Source of the DNA: a virus
DNA: 26,741 nucleotides
IMG/VR virus record: IMGVR_UViG_3300010354_000523
Span: 1 to 26,741 of that record
Strand: one strand, 5' to 3'
Shown: positions 1 to 9,700 of the stretch, one piece after another
How positions within the stretch are numbered: position 1 is the first letter of the stretch
Layout: every line of letters begins with the position of its first letter
Made by a program: the position numbers and the translations under genes
The notes under the pieces: generated by a model
What the model saw: the letters and a program-made list of their open reading frames with translations, nothing else
Told to the model about the DNA's origin: nothing
The model's database searches: none

Positions 1-2342
1 CCTCCGCATCCAGTACCAACGCAGATGGTTTCTCCGTATTCAACCACAAGAGTAGTGCAGCAAGATACAATACTTGCAGATGTTCCGCAAGCACCGCATG
101 GAGTACATCCTGCACTCTCGGCGCATTTCATGTAAGTTCTGACCGCTTGGTATAGTTTGCATCCGTCTGGGCATCCTGCACCCGCTCCGATTGGCTGAGG
201 TGGAAGTGGAAGATTGTTGTCTTCTGGTCCTGGAGTGGTCGCTACTGTATCGTAAACATTCGGATTTGGTGTTCCAGTACATCCGCCTGCAAAGTACATC
301 GTCCAAAACTGAACACCCAAGAAGTTGTTACCTCCAAGATATCCGTCTGATGGCTTGGTATCTTGTACATCGGGAATGTCTAGCACAATTTCATAGCGAT
401 TCCAGTTTGCGCTTCCATCTAATGTTACCTTAACAGGAGTGGAATACGCATCATCTAGGATGCCTCGATTTCCTGCAAAGTGCTGACGAAGGGTTACATA
501 GATGTCGCCTGGATCAGTTCCTCTTGCCCAGAAACTCAGGGTAACTCGCTCACCGCTGAATGTGCGAACATCCTCTATGCGATTTTCCAAGTAGTGATAT
601 GACTCGTAATCCACACCAGTTACCAATGCAACTGAAGGCCAATATGTTGTGGTCGGAGAACCATGAGGACGATTTGCCGTCATCAAAGTGCCTTGGAACT
701 GAGCATATGTGGTGATATCGTCTGGCAACTCCTCTGCTCTTGCGCCAGGAGCAACCACGGTGCCTGGATCAAGCGGAACTACCATAGATGCAGGATTGAA
801 GTGAGTACGCTTAACTCCCTTCTTTAGTACATGGTATGTTCCAGTTAGCGGTGGTTGGATTGGAGGAGAAACGCTAAAGTCTTCAAACCAACGATCTGCT
901 GTATATTCTGGCTGAGCATCGAATGTTTGGCGAGAGAATTCCTTTCCTCGCTGCCATACCAAGAATGCACCATTGATGATCGCGTTATCGTTTAGACCAA
1001 CAGGGTTCAGAGGCGCGCAGCAATCGTTGATGAATGTACCGCAGTCTACGGCAAGTGCCTTGATGGCAAATATAACCTTCAATGCATCTGCACGAACATC
1101 AACAGTCGCGCTGTATCCTGTTCCACTCTGAATGTCTCCACCAAGATCAAGTGGATTGGTGTTGCTTCCTGAATAGTCGCCTGCGTCTGATTGAATATTG
1201 CTACCTTCAAACACAGCATACGGATCGGCACCGCGCAAAGTTCTACTACGAAGATTTGGAACAAAGAACTGACGATCAATGCCTGGAATATACGGAGCGC
1301 GAACCTTGACTTGTAGTGCTTGTCCAACTTGATATTCGGTCACACCTTCAGGTGGTGCGCTACGATCAACGATTACGCGAAGTCTGTTGTTGTCTATGAT
1401 GCTGTCGATGATGGCAGCAACTTCTCCTGATCCGCTGCTCGATTGTAGTTTGATATTGAGCGGTTCTTGTAGAACTGCTGCACTTACATCAATGTTCTCT
1501 CCAGTAAAGTCGAGAATGCAGTATCCTTCAATTCCAGTAAATGTGTCTGCCTGCGGAGCATCACCTTCAAGAGTCAGCGTAGCAGCAACACGAACGCTTC
1601 CACCAATCGCTTCTGCTAGTTGGGGATATTGAGAAGTGTTGCACAGTCTTCCATCGCAAGGAATCCATGAATCGGGAACAGTAGTTTCCAAGAAAGCACC
1701 AACTGCACCAACCTTCTGAACATCCTGAATGTTGATCCACTCTTCTGGCAAACTCTCTAGTTTCGATCCAATATAGTTCACCACAACTGCTCTGCGGTGA
1801 TCCAAAGCAACAAGCATTGGTTTCACAACCGTTGTTGCCAAGACTCCGCCAAACTCAAGAGGACTTTTGCGGATTAGTTTACCTGCTTCATTAGGAAACG
1901 GACTCAGATAGTAAACACCGCCTGGTGTGTACTGTTCTCTTACTGAATCGGTTCCTGTAAGCAAAGCATACTGGCTATAGTCGATGTCAAGAGCATCGGG
2001 AATGGTGATCTCGCCACGGAACACTATACTGAAATAGTGTCGCGGGTTATTGCAGGATTCTTCGGTCTGCGTTCTGTGATCGAACTCGTAGGATGGCAAA
2101 GCGCGCAACGAGTAATCTAGGGTGGATGCCGTGTTGTCTGCTCCACGGTATCCGCTGTGACTGACCACTCCCAACGCCTCTGCATTGTGTGCCAAATCGG
2201 CAGAAGCAAGCACCCACTTCTGAGTGGCACCATCCCAACGCACAACATCTCCGAACAGAAATGTGTGATCCTGTTGGTAAATCTTGGTGCGGCGGTATGC
2301 TCTACCGTCCCAGTATGATCTGTGAAACGCGCTTACTCCCAT
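1..2342 (-). CDS. Tail fibre protein with phage tail-collar domain, 3' end beyond window (partial)
   Basis: The frame is open from an ATG at 2342 to the left edge, 780 codons with no stop, so the C-terminus is missing. The N-terminal part (residues about 22-200) shares a domain with the upstream 1162-residue protein. Residues 212-245 (GAVGAF...PDSWIPCDG) followed by FFVPNLRSR at 359-367 match the phage tail-collar pattern of short tail fibres such as T4 gp12. Residues 456-485 (IINGAFLVWQRG, then ADRW) and LSFWARG at 602-608 resemble the jelly-roll, sugar-binding-like modules common at fibre tips. The last 60 visible residues contain 10 cysteines. The start is chosen by AAGGTGAGG upstream and a 24-nt gap after the previous stop. 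Its place at the downstream end of the baseplate block, in the gp12 slot, supports a role as peripheral host-binding fibre. The collar call is firm; receptor and oligomeric state are inferred. Confidence 0.85.
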   Translation of the reverse strand, partial: MGVSAFHRSYWDGRAYRRTKIYQQDHTFLFGDVVRWDGATQKWVLASADLAHNAEALGVVSHSGYRGADNTASTLDYSLRALPSYEFDHRTQTEESCNNPRHYFSIVFRGEITIPDALDIDYSQYALLTGTDSVREQYTPGGVYYLSPFPNEAGKLIRKSPLEFGGVLATTVVKPMLVALDHRRAVVVNYIGSKLESLPEEWINIQDVQKVGAVGAFLETTVPDSWIPCDGRLCNTSQYPQLAEAIGGSVRVAATLTLEGDAPQADTFTGIEGYCILDFTGENIDVSAAVLQEPLNIKLQSSSGSGEVAAIIDSIIDNNRLRVIVDRSAPPEGVTEYQVGQALQVKVRAPYIPGIDRQFFVPNLRSRTLRGADPYAVFEGSNIQSDAGDYSGSNTNPLDLGGDIQSGTGYSATVDVRADALKVIFAIKALAVDCGTFINDCCAPLNPVGLNDNAIINGAFLVWQRGKEFSRQTFDAQPEYTADRWFEDFSVSPPIQPPLTGTYHVLKKGVKRTHFNPASMVVPLDPGTVVAPGARAEELPDDITTYAQFQGTLMTANRPHGSPTTTYWPSVALVTGVDYESYHYLENRIEDVRTFSGERVTLSFWARGTDPGDIYVTLRQHFAGNRGILDDAYSTPVKVTLDGSANWNRYEIVLDIPDVQDTKPSDGYLGGNNFLGVQFWTMYFAGGCTGTPNPNVYDTVATTPGPEDNNLPLPPQPIGAGAGCPDGCKLYQAVRTYMKCAESAGCTPCGACGTSASIVSCCTTLVVEYGETICVGTGCG

Positions 2343-2358
2343 GGCGGAAACCTCACCT

Positions 2359-2366
2359 TATTTAGA
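2359..2366 (-). promoter_or_regulatory. Possible T4-type late promoter element
   Basis: The minus strand reads TCTAAATA, matching 7 of 8 bases of the T4 late consensus TATAAATA, in the 24-nt gap before the collar fibre gene. It is the only such match I found outside coding sequence. It lies only 16 nt before the ATG, so the leader would be very short and would start close to the ribosome site. This is a weak call; it could be chance in an AT-rich spacer. Confidence 0.2.
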
Positions 2367-5300
2367 TCATGCTGTAGCAGTCGGCATTGGGATGACGCGC
2401 ACATTTGTCATTCTGGCAGTAATGTTGTACTTGCCAATACTGCGTGGATTGTTTCCTCCGCCTGGATCAATGGTAACTGTGCAAGTGATTGCTCGGGTTG
2501 ATTGGTTGATACTGAACACGACGCTGCTTGCAGAGTCCCACAATCCTGTTGCATCTAGATGCAAGTCGTTTCCTGATCCTGTGTTAGAAGCAGTAGTAGA
2601 CCATACGGTGAATGTTCCTGTATCTGTTCCAACGCCATCCAAGCGGAACGCAAGATCGCGCATGGAGCCATAGAACCAGCCTTCTGTATTTGGAGTACCT
2701 GCTCCTGCCGCACTTGGACGATAGAACACAGAACCGCACAGTTCAAAGTCGCACACAAACATGGAACCACCTGTGAGCAAATCAATCTCTTGTGCAAGTG
2801 GTTGTGGTCCAAAACTCACCACGATATCATTCAGAGTGGCATTATTGTTTCCAGTAACCGATTGCTGATATACCGTCAGCGTATTGTCTCGGTTTTCCCA
2901 CATTTGAGTGGTTGCATTCCATACAAGAATCTGACCATCTTGTACTGCATCCGCTCCAGTTACAGGGGCATCAACATCCCTGAGATCGTCTATGCGAAGC
3001 ACAGGATTCTCTTGGAAGTAGTCTCCATTCACTACACCTTCGTAGTTTGTCACAAGCAATTGATAATCGTTTACTGCAAGCACAACTGGTTTGCGAATGT
3101 ATCCGACTTCTAGCGGTTCACAATCTACTAGGGTTCCACCCGTTACTGGATTCAAGAAGTAAACTGATCCAGGCGTAATGTCAGCAAGACCGCACATTCC
3201 TACTGTCCAATCAATGAGATTGCCAACAGCAATGAGCCATCCTTCTGCTGTAGCAACTCCACCGCCAATGTCGCAATCGCTACCTCCGCCTGTTACTTGT
3301 TGCACGACAATTCCAAGAACTTCTGCATTGTCGCGGGTATCTGCTCTGGCTAGGAACAATGCTCCATTAGAGTTGATACCAACAACATCTCCAACATCAA
3401 AGTCTGTGTAGTTGGCAGCACCTGTTACAGGCACAAAGATTCTATCTTGCTGAGTGTGATCCAACACACCAAACTCGTTTGTGACCACAACACTATTTGG
3501 TTTTGTTCCACCCTCTACATTGAACTGCGGAGAGCAAGTAATGTTGTGGATATAAATGCCACCACATGGCAGAATACTAAGTGCAGGGATGTGTCCTGCT
3601 GTTCCTGTTACTCCAGTTGGAACAAATGCAAAGTGCAACAGTCCGTTGTCTGTGCTGTCTAGACAATGGTTGCCTGTAATCAGAGTTGCATCAAGATATT
3701 GATGCACATTCCAGTAGTTGTGCGATCCAGTAGAGTTGTTTGCAAAGTTACTGCTACCGTTTGCAATATTGAACGGAGTCAGCACATGGTATCGGGTATC
3801 TACTGCAAGATTCTGATTCAGAGTCCATGCATCATTCACATTTGCCCAAAGGATTTGTTTGTTGCCTTGGGACGAGTTTAGAATGATACCGCCACCATTT
3901 ACATCAATATCGGTTCCTGCTTGGCCAGAGATCACATTGATTGTGAACTTGACTCCGCTGCGAGTTGTGTATGCAACCTTTCCTGTTTGGAACGGAACAT
4001 CGTTATAGATGCGAACCTTTACAGTTGCTTGTGAACCTCCGCCAGTAATGTTGCTTACTGAGATGATACTAGCGCGAGAGTATTCTGTTCCTGTTAGTTC
4101 GGGTGTCTCGGGCGTTCCGATGTTGTTGTTATGCAGAACAACCCCTGCTCCATCCGTATCGGTTGCGCTGTATCCAGGACCTCTATTCAGGTATGCAGAG
4201 ATGTTTGCGCTACCAGTTAGATCGTATGGATCATCTGTGTATCCGCTAACAGGATCAATTGAACCTGGCTCAGTTCTCGCATAGGTGCTTACGCGCAGAT
4301 GCTCTTGTACAACCCACTCACCCGTTAGACCAGTATAGGTGTTGCCTGGATCGGTTTCATCGTTCTCTAGCGATCCACCTTCATAGTAGTACGAATCGCC
4401 GTCGGGATCGTGACTCATTCCTGCAATGAGTTGCGATGCTGTACCACTCACCATGACTACCGTGAACTCTAAGAACGGACTCGCTCCCAGTTCAATGGCT
4501 TTGTCATCAATGGTCAGTTTAGTGGCATTGATCTCCATTGCGGGAGATTCAAATGCAACTTTGCCCGTGAATCTGTGATCGCCGGCAATGGTAAACGGAA
4601 GCATATGTTCCGCTTTAACCTTGTACAGCATTGCAGCGGTGTTTGCGGGATCAATGCCTCTGCGAGATGGATTTCCAAGTTCATCAATCTCGAATCGCTC
4701 AAACACGAACAAGTCAGTATCTTTGACTTGATTTCTTCCCTTGCCGTCTTCAAACTTATCATACGATCCTGTTACTTGAACTTCGGGTAGACCAAAGATG
4801 TCAAGTACAATCTTTCCATTCGCGCAGTCTTGTGGGAGTCCATTAACTGGCGATGTAGGAGGGAAGATGCGAAGTCCGGCACCAACATCTGCTTCAAGAT
4901 ATAGAACTCCGTTCTGAGAAGGAACGAGTTCTTTCAATCCTCCCAATGCCTTCACATCGTAGATGCGAAGAGGATCAAGGGCAGAGATGATATTGTTTGT
5001 TGCTGCATACCACTCGTAGAATGTGTCTCCGAGAGATAGCGGAGAAAGCGGTGTCTCCCACGGTCTGTCGTGGACATTGCATTCTCCAGTTACTCCGCAC
5101 TCAAAGCCAGGCAATGCTCCAATAATGACAATCTTTCCACCACGAATCTCAGTTCCATCGGTGGAGTACTCTCTGTAGTATAGAACATCGGGCGCACAAG
5201 CAGGAACGCGGAATGCCAAGTTAGGGCACGGTTGTCCTGCACAACCTCCTCCACCAACGCACGGACAATTCATTGTCGAAGGCAATTCGTGCAGTAGCGC

Positions 5301-5855
5301 CGTGTATGATCCACCTTCCCACGGAGCATCCACCTCCATTGAGGCATCGCGGTACAGTAGATTTCCGTTGGTCGCGGCAGTTCCTGTTACAGAGTAAAGA
5401 ACTCCGCTGTTCAAGTCTCCGATTGCACTTGTAGCGATGCAGATTTGATGTCCTGCATTTGATCTATCTTGTTGTCTGAAGACGATCCATTGTCCACGGA
5501 AGGCATATAGAGTTGGAGCAAATCCACAGTTGCTGTTTAGATGCGTACTGTAGTCATAGAAATCAGCACCTGTAACTGGTCCAGGCCATCTGAGATAGAA
5601 AGCATCTTCTAGTGTTGTGCCAGATTCAGCGGTATCTTTACGCACAAACACATCTACAATGTATCCCTCGCTTCCAGTAGTGGAATCTGCTGTAGGAGGA
5701 ACATTGTCAAATGGAAGACTTACTCCAGTTAGTCCGATGTGAACATTGCAGACACACAAATCCCACTCAGGTGGATTCGGAGATGGGGTTGGTTGCGGTG
5801 GGAACGGAGGTTCGCAACCAGTTAGATTTAGATTTGGGTCTGGGCAAGTTGGCAT
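2367..5855 (-). CDS. Large cysteine-rich fibre-like virion protein (1162 aa)
   Basis: This is probably a peripheral baseplate or tail-fibre protein; I do not recognise a full-length family. It opens with a Pro-rich segment (residues 16-29) and a cysteine-rich first 260 residues, including NCPC and QPCPN near residues 195-215. Around residue 450 it has an INATKLTIDDKAIELG stretch, a motif style often seen in T4-like tail fibres. Residues about 800-945 are a domain shared with the next fibre gene. Residues about 945-985 (LRIDDLRDVDAPV, then DGQILVWNATTQMW) match the short fibre module that carries GQxLVWNxxTxxW. The C-terminal 170 residues look like a beta-rich jelly roll. Val/Leu/Ile-Thr-Gly tripeptides recur throughout. 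The start follows TAGGAACC, 41 nt after the preceding stop. It lies between a Ser/Thr-rich protein and a collar fibre, which supports an exposed structural role. Fibre class is fairly sure, exact role unknown. Confidence 0.7.
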   Translation of the reverse strand: MPTCPDPNLNLTGCEPPFPPQPTPSPNPPEWDLCVCNVHIGLTGVSLPFDNVPPTADSTTGSEGYIVDVFVRKDTAESGTTLEDAFYLRWPGPVTGADFYDYSTHLNSNCGFAPTLYAFRGQWIVFRQQDRSNAGHQICIATSAIGDLNSGVLYSVTGTAATNGNLLYRDASMEVDAPWEGGSYTALLHELPSTMNCPCVGGGGCAGQPCPNLAFRVPACAPDVLYYREYSTDGTEIRGGKIVIIGALPGFECGVTGECNVHDRPWETPLSPLSLGDTFYEWYAATNNIISALDPLRIYDVKALGGLKELVPSQNGVLYLEADVGAGLRIFPPTSPVNGLPQDCANGKIVLDIFGLPEVQVTGSYDKFEDGKGRNQVKDTDLFVFERFEIDELGNPSRRGIDPANTAAMLYKVKAEHMLPFTIAGDHRFTGKVAFESPAMEINATKLTIDDKAIELGASPFLEFTVVMVSGTASQLIAGMSHDPDGDSYYYEGGSLENDETDPGNTYTGLTGEWVVQEHLRVSTYARTEPGSIDPVSGYTDDPYDLTGSANISAYLNRGPGYSATDTDGAGVVLHNNNIGTPETPELTGTEYSRASIISVSNITGGGSQATVKVRIYNDVPFQTGKVAYTTRSGVKFTINVISGQAGTDIDVNGGGIILNSSQGNKQILWANVNDAWTLNQNLAVDTRYHVLTPFNIANGSSNFANNSTGSHNYWNVHQYLDATLITGNHCLDSTDNGLLHFAFVPTGVTGTAGHIPALSILPCGGIYIHNITCSPQFNVEGGTKPNSVVVTNEFGVLDHTQQDRIFVPVTGAANYTDFDVGDVVGINSNGALFLARADTRDNAEVLGIVVQQVTGGGSDCDIGGGVATAEGWLIAVGNLIDWTVGMCGLADITPGSVYFLNPVTGGTLVDCEPLEVGYIRKPVVLAVNDYQLLVTNYEGVVNGDYFQENPVLRIDDLRDVDAPVTGADAVQDGQILVWNATTQMWENRDNTLTVYQQSVTGNNNATLNDIVVSFGPQPLAQEIDLLTGGSMFVCDFELCGSVFYRPSAAGAGTPNTEGWFYGSMRDLAFRLDGVGTDTGTFTVWSTTASNTGSGNDLHLDATGLWDSASSVVFSINQSTRAITCTVTIDPGGGNNPRSIGKYNITARMTNVRVIPMPTATA

Positions 5856-5896
5856 CAGATGAGGTTCCTATGCTGCTATGCGACTATGTATCGGTA

Positions 5897-6730
5897 TTAT
5901 GCTTCTCCAACTGGCGTACTTGAAGCAGATGGAGAAGGTGTTGGGGTTAGAGTTGGAGTCACAGATGCGGTTGGTGAAATTGTCGGAGTTAGACTCGGTG
6001 ATACTGTAGGTGTCGGTGTCTTTGTCGGTGTTACAGTAATGCTTGGAGTAACTGACGGGGATGGAGAAAGCGATGTTACTGGAGTGTTTGTTACACTTGG
6101 AGTTGGTGTAACTGAACGAGTTGGACTTACAGTTGGAGTTACTGTAATACTCAAACTTGGACTTGGAGTGATAGACTTTGTTGGAGATGGTGAAGGAGAT
6201 GGAGAAGAACTTCTCGTAATGCTCGGCGTCGGTGTAATTGTCAGAGTCGGACTTGGTGTAAACTCGGGGAATCTTGTAGGTGAAGGTGTTGGTGTTGGAG
6301 TTCTTGAAGAAGTAGGAGATACGGTTGGGGTGAATGTCACCGTTACTGTTGGAGAAGGGGTTACGGTGCATAGTGGGTAGCATCTCAGCAAGCCCAAAAC
6401 CTGTGCCTCAAGAACTGCAATACGATCAGTTAGTGTCTCGATTGTATCTACTGTGTTTCTTGCTGCTGCTTTAGCGGTGCGCTTGTCAATTGTTGCCTGC
6501 ACCTTTGCAGCATCGCTGGCATTTTCAGCAAACTGCACTCCAGGCTGACCCTGAACTCTTGCAATTTCTGCATTGATTACGGGTGCTGCTGCTTGAAAAC
6601 TACTGACAAGATCATTCAGCAAGACGATCTCTACAGATGCGCCTGTATCTGCGCTAACAGCCGATACGACTTTAGTTGTATCTGTTTGAAGCGATGATTC
6701 TGTGTATCTGTTTTTGGGATTGCTTGCCAT
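5897..6730 (-). CDS. Virion-module protein with coiled coil and long Ser/Thr-Pro-rich alternating tail (277 aa)
   Basis: The function is unknown. Residues 1-90 are mixed, Ala/Thr-rich and probably globular or helical. Residues about 93-116 (DTIETLTDRIAVLEAQVLGLL) have heptad spacing typical of a short oligomerising coiled coil, followed by CYPLC. From residue 122 to the end (156 residues) the chain is an almost perfect two-residue repeat with Ser or Thr first and Pro, Val, Ile, Leu, Arg or Lys second. There is no signal peptide or membrane segment. The start lies 3 nt after the stop of the 2274-residue gene (TAACACATG), with only a weak GGTGG ribosome site, so translation is probably coupled. 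Position among fibre genes suggests an exposed stalk, spacer or decoration protein, perhaps O-glycosylated; that is inference. The minus frame is the real one: it carries a ribosome site, a non-repetitive N-terminal domain and operon-like spacing. Confidence 0.75.
   Translation of the reverse strand: MASNPKNRYTESSLQTDTTKVVSAVSADTGASVEIVLLNDLVSSFQAAAPVINAEIARVQGQPGVQFAENASDAAKVQATIDKRTAKAAARNTVDTIETLTDRIAVLEAQVLGLLRCYPLCTVTPSPTVTVTFTPTVSPTSSRTPTPTPSPTRFPEFTPSPTLTITPTPSITRSSSPSPSPSPTKSITPSPSLSITVTPTVSPTRSVTPTPSVTNTPVTSLSPSPSVTPSITVTPTKTPTPTVSPSLTPTISPTASVTPTLTPTPSPSASSTPVGEA
5900..6367 (-). repeat. [Ser/Thr]-X dipeptide repeat, 78 units
   Basis: Residues 122-277 of the 277-residue protein fall into 78 consecutive dipeptides, of which 73 begin with Ser or Thr; the exceptions include F-P, E-F and V-T. 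Pro is the most frequent second residue. At DNA level the period is 6 bases, but codons vary widely: Ser uses TCT, TCA, TCC, TCG, AGT and AGC. The repeat is therefore conserved at protein level rather than being a fresh microsatellite expansion. Confidence 0.9.
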
Positions 6731-6733
6731 GTG

Positions 6734-9700
6734 TTATACCACCGCGATTACTCGTAGGTCTTTGACTTTCGGAACGATAGTTCCATTGTTGCTGTACATC
6801 ACAACTTTGATTGCATACCGCGTGAATGGAACCGCAAATTGTTGCTCAGCCTTGGTATAACCAGTTCTGGGCGCGCTAGGACTTGGATACGAATACTCTG
6901 GCATAGTGAATGAGTATTCCGTGAATGTCACTTCATCTGTGGCAATTTGTGTTGCTTGCAGAGGGTTCACATCCATTCTCATCCAGTTCAGATCATCAAA
7001 AGGAACATCTGAGTCAGCGGTTTGTACTTTTGCCCACACTTCAATAGAAGTCTTGATCTCTGTGTCTTGTCCGCTTGCACCATTTACATAGGTGTAGTTT
7101 GGAAGATTGGCGCTGAGATACACCTTCAAATCGTCACATTCTAGACCAGTAAGCAGATCGACTCTGCGAGAAATGTACCTGCTAACTGGGTATACTAGAT
7201 TTCCTTCGCCATTTACTTCATCAATCTCATAAGGAGGACGAGCCTTGTATTCGACTTCCCAGTTTTGACTGGCTGGTTCAGGATCACCGATGATGTTGTC
7301 GATCAGAATGGCGCTCACGCGCTCGCTGTCAACGCAAGGTGAGAGGGTCGGATCGGTGCTTGTGAACTCAAATATGAGTCTGCTATCTGCATTCATTTGG
7401 AATGCAACTGGTCGTGGAGCGAAGTTTTCGTTCAGAGGTACTGCAAACTCTCTTCGACTACCGTTCGAGTCCATCAAAGAAATCTTGGCATTGATTTCTG
7501 TACCATCGAACTTCAGCATCTGAGCAACGATCTTCATGGCATCAACTTCAAAATCGGGATCGGTTGTGCTGAATCCAAGATCGCCAGCAACTGGAGCAAA
7601 CTGAATCGACCAAGTGTTGTCGTTGTTGGGGGTTGGATTGAATCTGCAAGTGTTTAGGGAGAACATCAAGTCTGTGTTTTGATCCGCAGACCATGTGCTT
7701 GCGTTCTGAGACTTGAAGAATACGCCAGCATATGGTTGCTGTGTAATGCGCGTATTCTCTGTTCCAATGGCAACTTCTCCCATTTCGGCGATATAGCACT
7801 CATACTCTGCACTATTGCTCATAATCACAATAGCGTATTCGCCAGGAATCAAGTACACGGGGCTAGAGAACTGGAATCTTGTGTATTTGGTTGCATCGTC
7901 AATCGTTGGAAGATCGGTTCCAAGACCACTCACAACAGTAACCTCAGAAGCATTCAATGCTGCTTCTGCAAATGGAAGCACCATTGAAGAGTGAGGATAT
8001 CCATTTACGGTTGGTCTAATCTGCACTCTTACCGGCGGAGCAGACGATCCTGTTGGCTTGTTCTTGAAGAACAGGTCAATGCTATGCACCCAAACACCCT
8101 TTGGATTCTTCGCAACATCTACTAGGAATGTTTGAGCAAGAGGATCGCGCCAAGAGATGTTTGAAGACGAATCTGTTTGAACACGAGTCACCACATCGCG
8201 CACCACACGCTCTTCCTTGACACTCTGACGAGTGATTGTAGGAACGCGAGTAGATACAATGGTATTCTCTTTCGTCTGTAGCAATCCCTGAGCAAAGTAA
8301 CTGCCATCGGCAGATGTGTTGCTCTTTGGTAGATCATTCGTTGCACTATCGGTTAGGCGGAATTGTCTTTCGCCAGTCTTGAATACCCCACCAGGCAAAT
8401 TGAATACTACTTCGACTTCACCTGTTGCACTAGTCTTGATTGGATTCGATGGAGTAACCTTGTTTCCATTGAATAGGCAATACTGGTCAACCGAGGTGTT
8501 GTCAAAGAAGGCATGAAGAATCGTATTTGGCTTCAAAGACTTTCCAGTAATAGTAATCTGACGAGAGCGAATGTAAGGAACAACGCTAACATCTACGATT
8601 CTATCTCCGAGTTCTTTGGTAACTCTCTGCGGAGTAATCGTGGTCTTTACACCTTCTCGCGTCTGCTTACGGTCAACTGTTTCTGTAACTAGATTGGTAC
8701 GGGTGGTTGTTGTCTGTAGGCGTCTACGCATTACACCATCTGGCGCTCTGCGTGTATGTGGAGCATCCAAGAACTGACTAGAAGTTTTCTCTCCTAGAGA
8801 TTCTGTGGTGCTTGATCGTACACCTGTCCATGTGGTTTCCCAATCGTTCCATTGAGTACCGAAGGCATTCTTCATGCCTTGCCATGCATCGTTTTCACCT
8901 TCAAGATTGACGGTTACTGCTGGCTTAGTCTTGGTGTCAATCCATGTATCTGTGCTTGGAGACATAGTTACAGTTCCAAGCCAACTTACGATATCGAATG
9001 GGTTGACGCTGATTGCTCTGCTTGCAATCGGTTGAATAATGTATCTGTTTGGATTGCTAGAGTCGTACTTCAGAGTCACTACACCATCTGGCGATACTAC
9101 AAAGTCCGAGGTTTCGTTTGATGCAGGGATTACTGGATCAAATTCGATATGCTTGGTGCTAAAGCGCGGGCGCAGATGCCCCTTGTCGAAATCCATGGCG
9201 CATGAATAGTATGGACTAAACACATCTCCTACACCATGTCCCTTGAAGTTGTCAACAAAGATTCCATTCTTGATGCGCTCTGCTCCACCCAATGCAGGAT
9301 CGGGAATAGACAGTTCTGCTGCTTCTTTTTCTAGCAGACTGAGCGTTGTGTAATATTCAACACGCTCTATGCGCTTCTCTAGTTTGGCAATATCACTCAT
9401 GGTGAATCGCTTGTTGTCGATGTAATCGACCAACACATCTTCTGGACCAAAGGTGTATTGCGGAACTGTCAGATTGTACAACGACATCGACTCAGGAACA
9501 TCCTTTGGAGATTCTGGGCGAATCGCTGGCTTGCCTTCGATGATCTTGAACTCGCGGTTCTTCAGCAATACAATCTTGTCTCTGCGAGAAGTGAAGTAGT
9601 CGTATGTGACTGCTGGCCTCGAGCCAGATACACCAACAGCAGGAAGCACGGTTTCAGAATCTCCGCGCGCCAAACGAAGAACAAATGCTCCAGTTGACTC

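Noticed and set aside
1079-1327. Short minus- and plus-strand ORFs near the left edge
   Set aside because: I translated the continuous minus frame from 2342 to position 1 and found it open with collar and sugar-binding-like motifs, so these are shadows.
5859-6380. Plus-strand ORF of 173 codons rich in Gly-Val, opposite the Ser/Thr-rich gene
   Set aside because: It is the reverse reading of the 6-base periodic repeat, which lacks stops in several frames on both strands. It has no convincing ribosome site and opposes an otherwise one-directional operon.
5868-6383. Minus-strand ORF of 171 codons rich in Ser, Asn and Tyr in a second frame
   Set aside because: It is a shadow of the same repeat. 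The other minus frame has the non-repetitive N-terminal domain, the start next to the upstream stop and the proper end.
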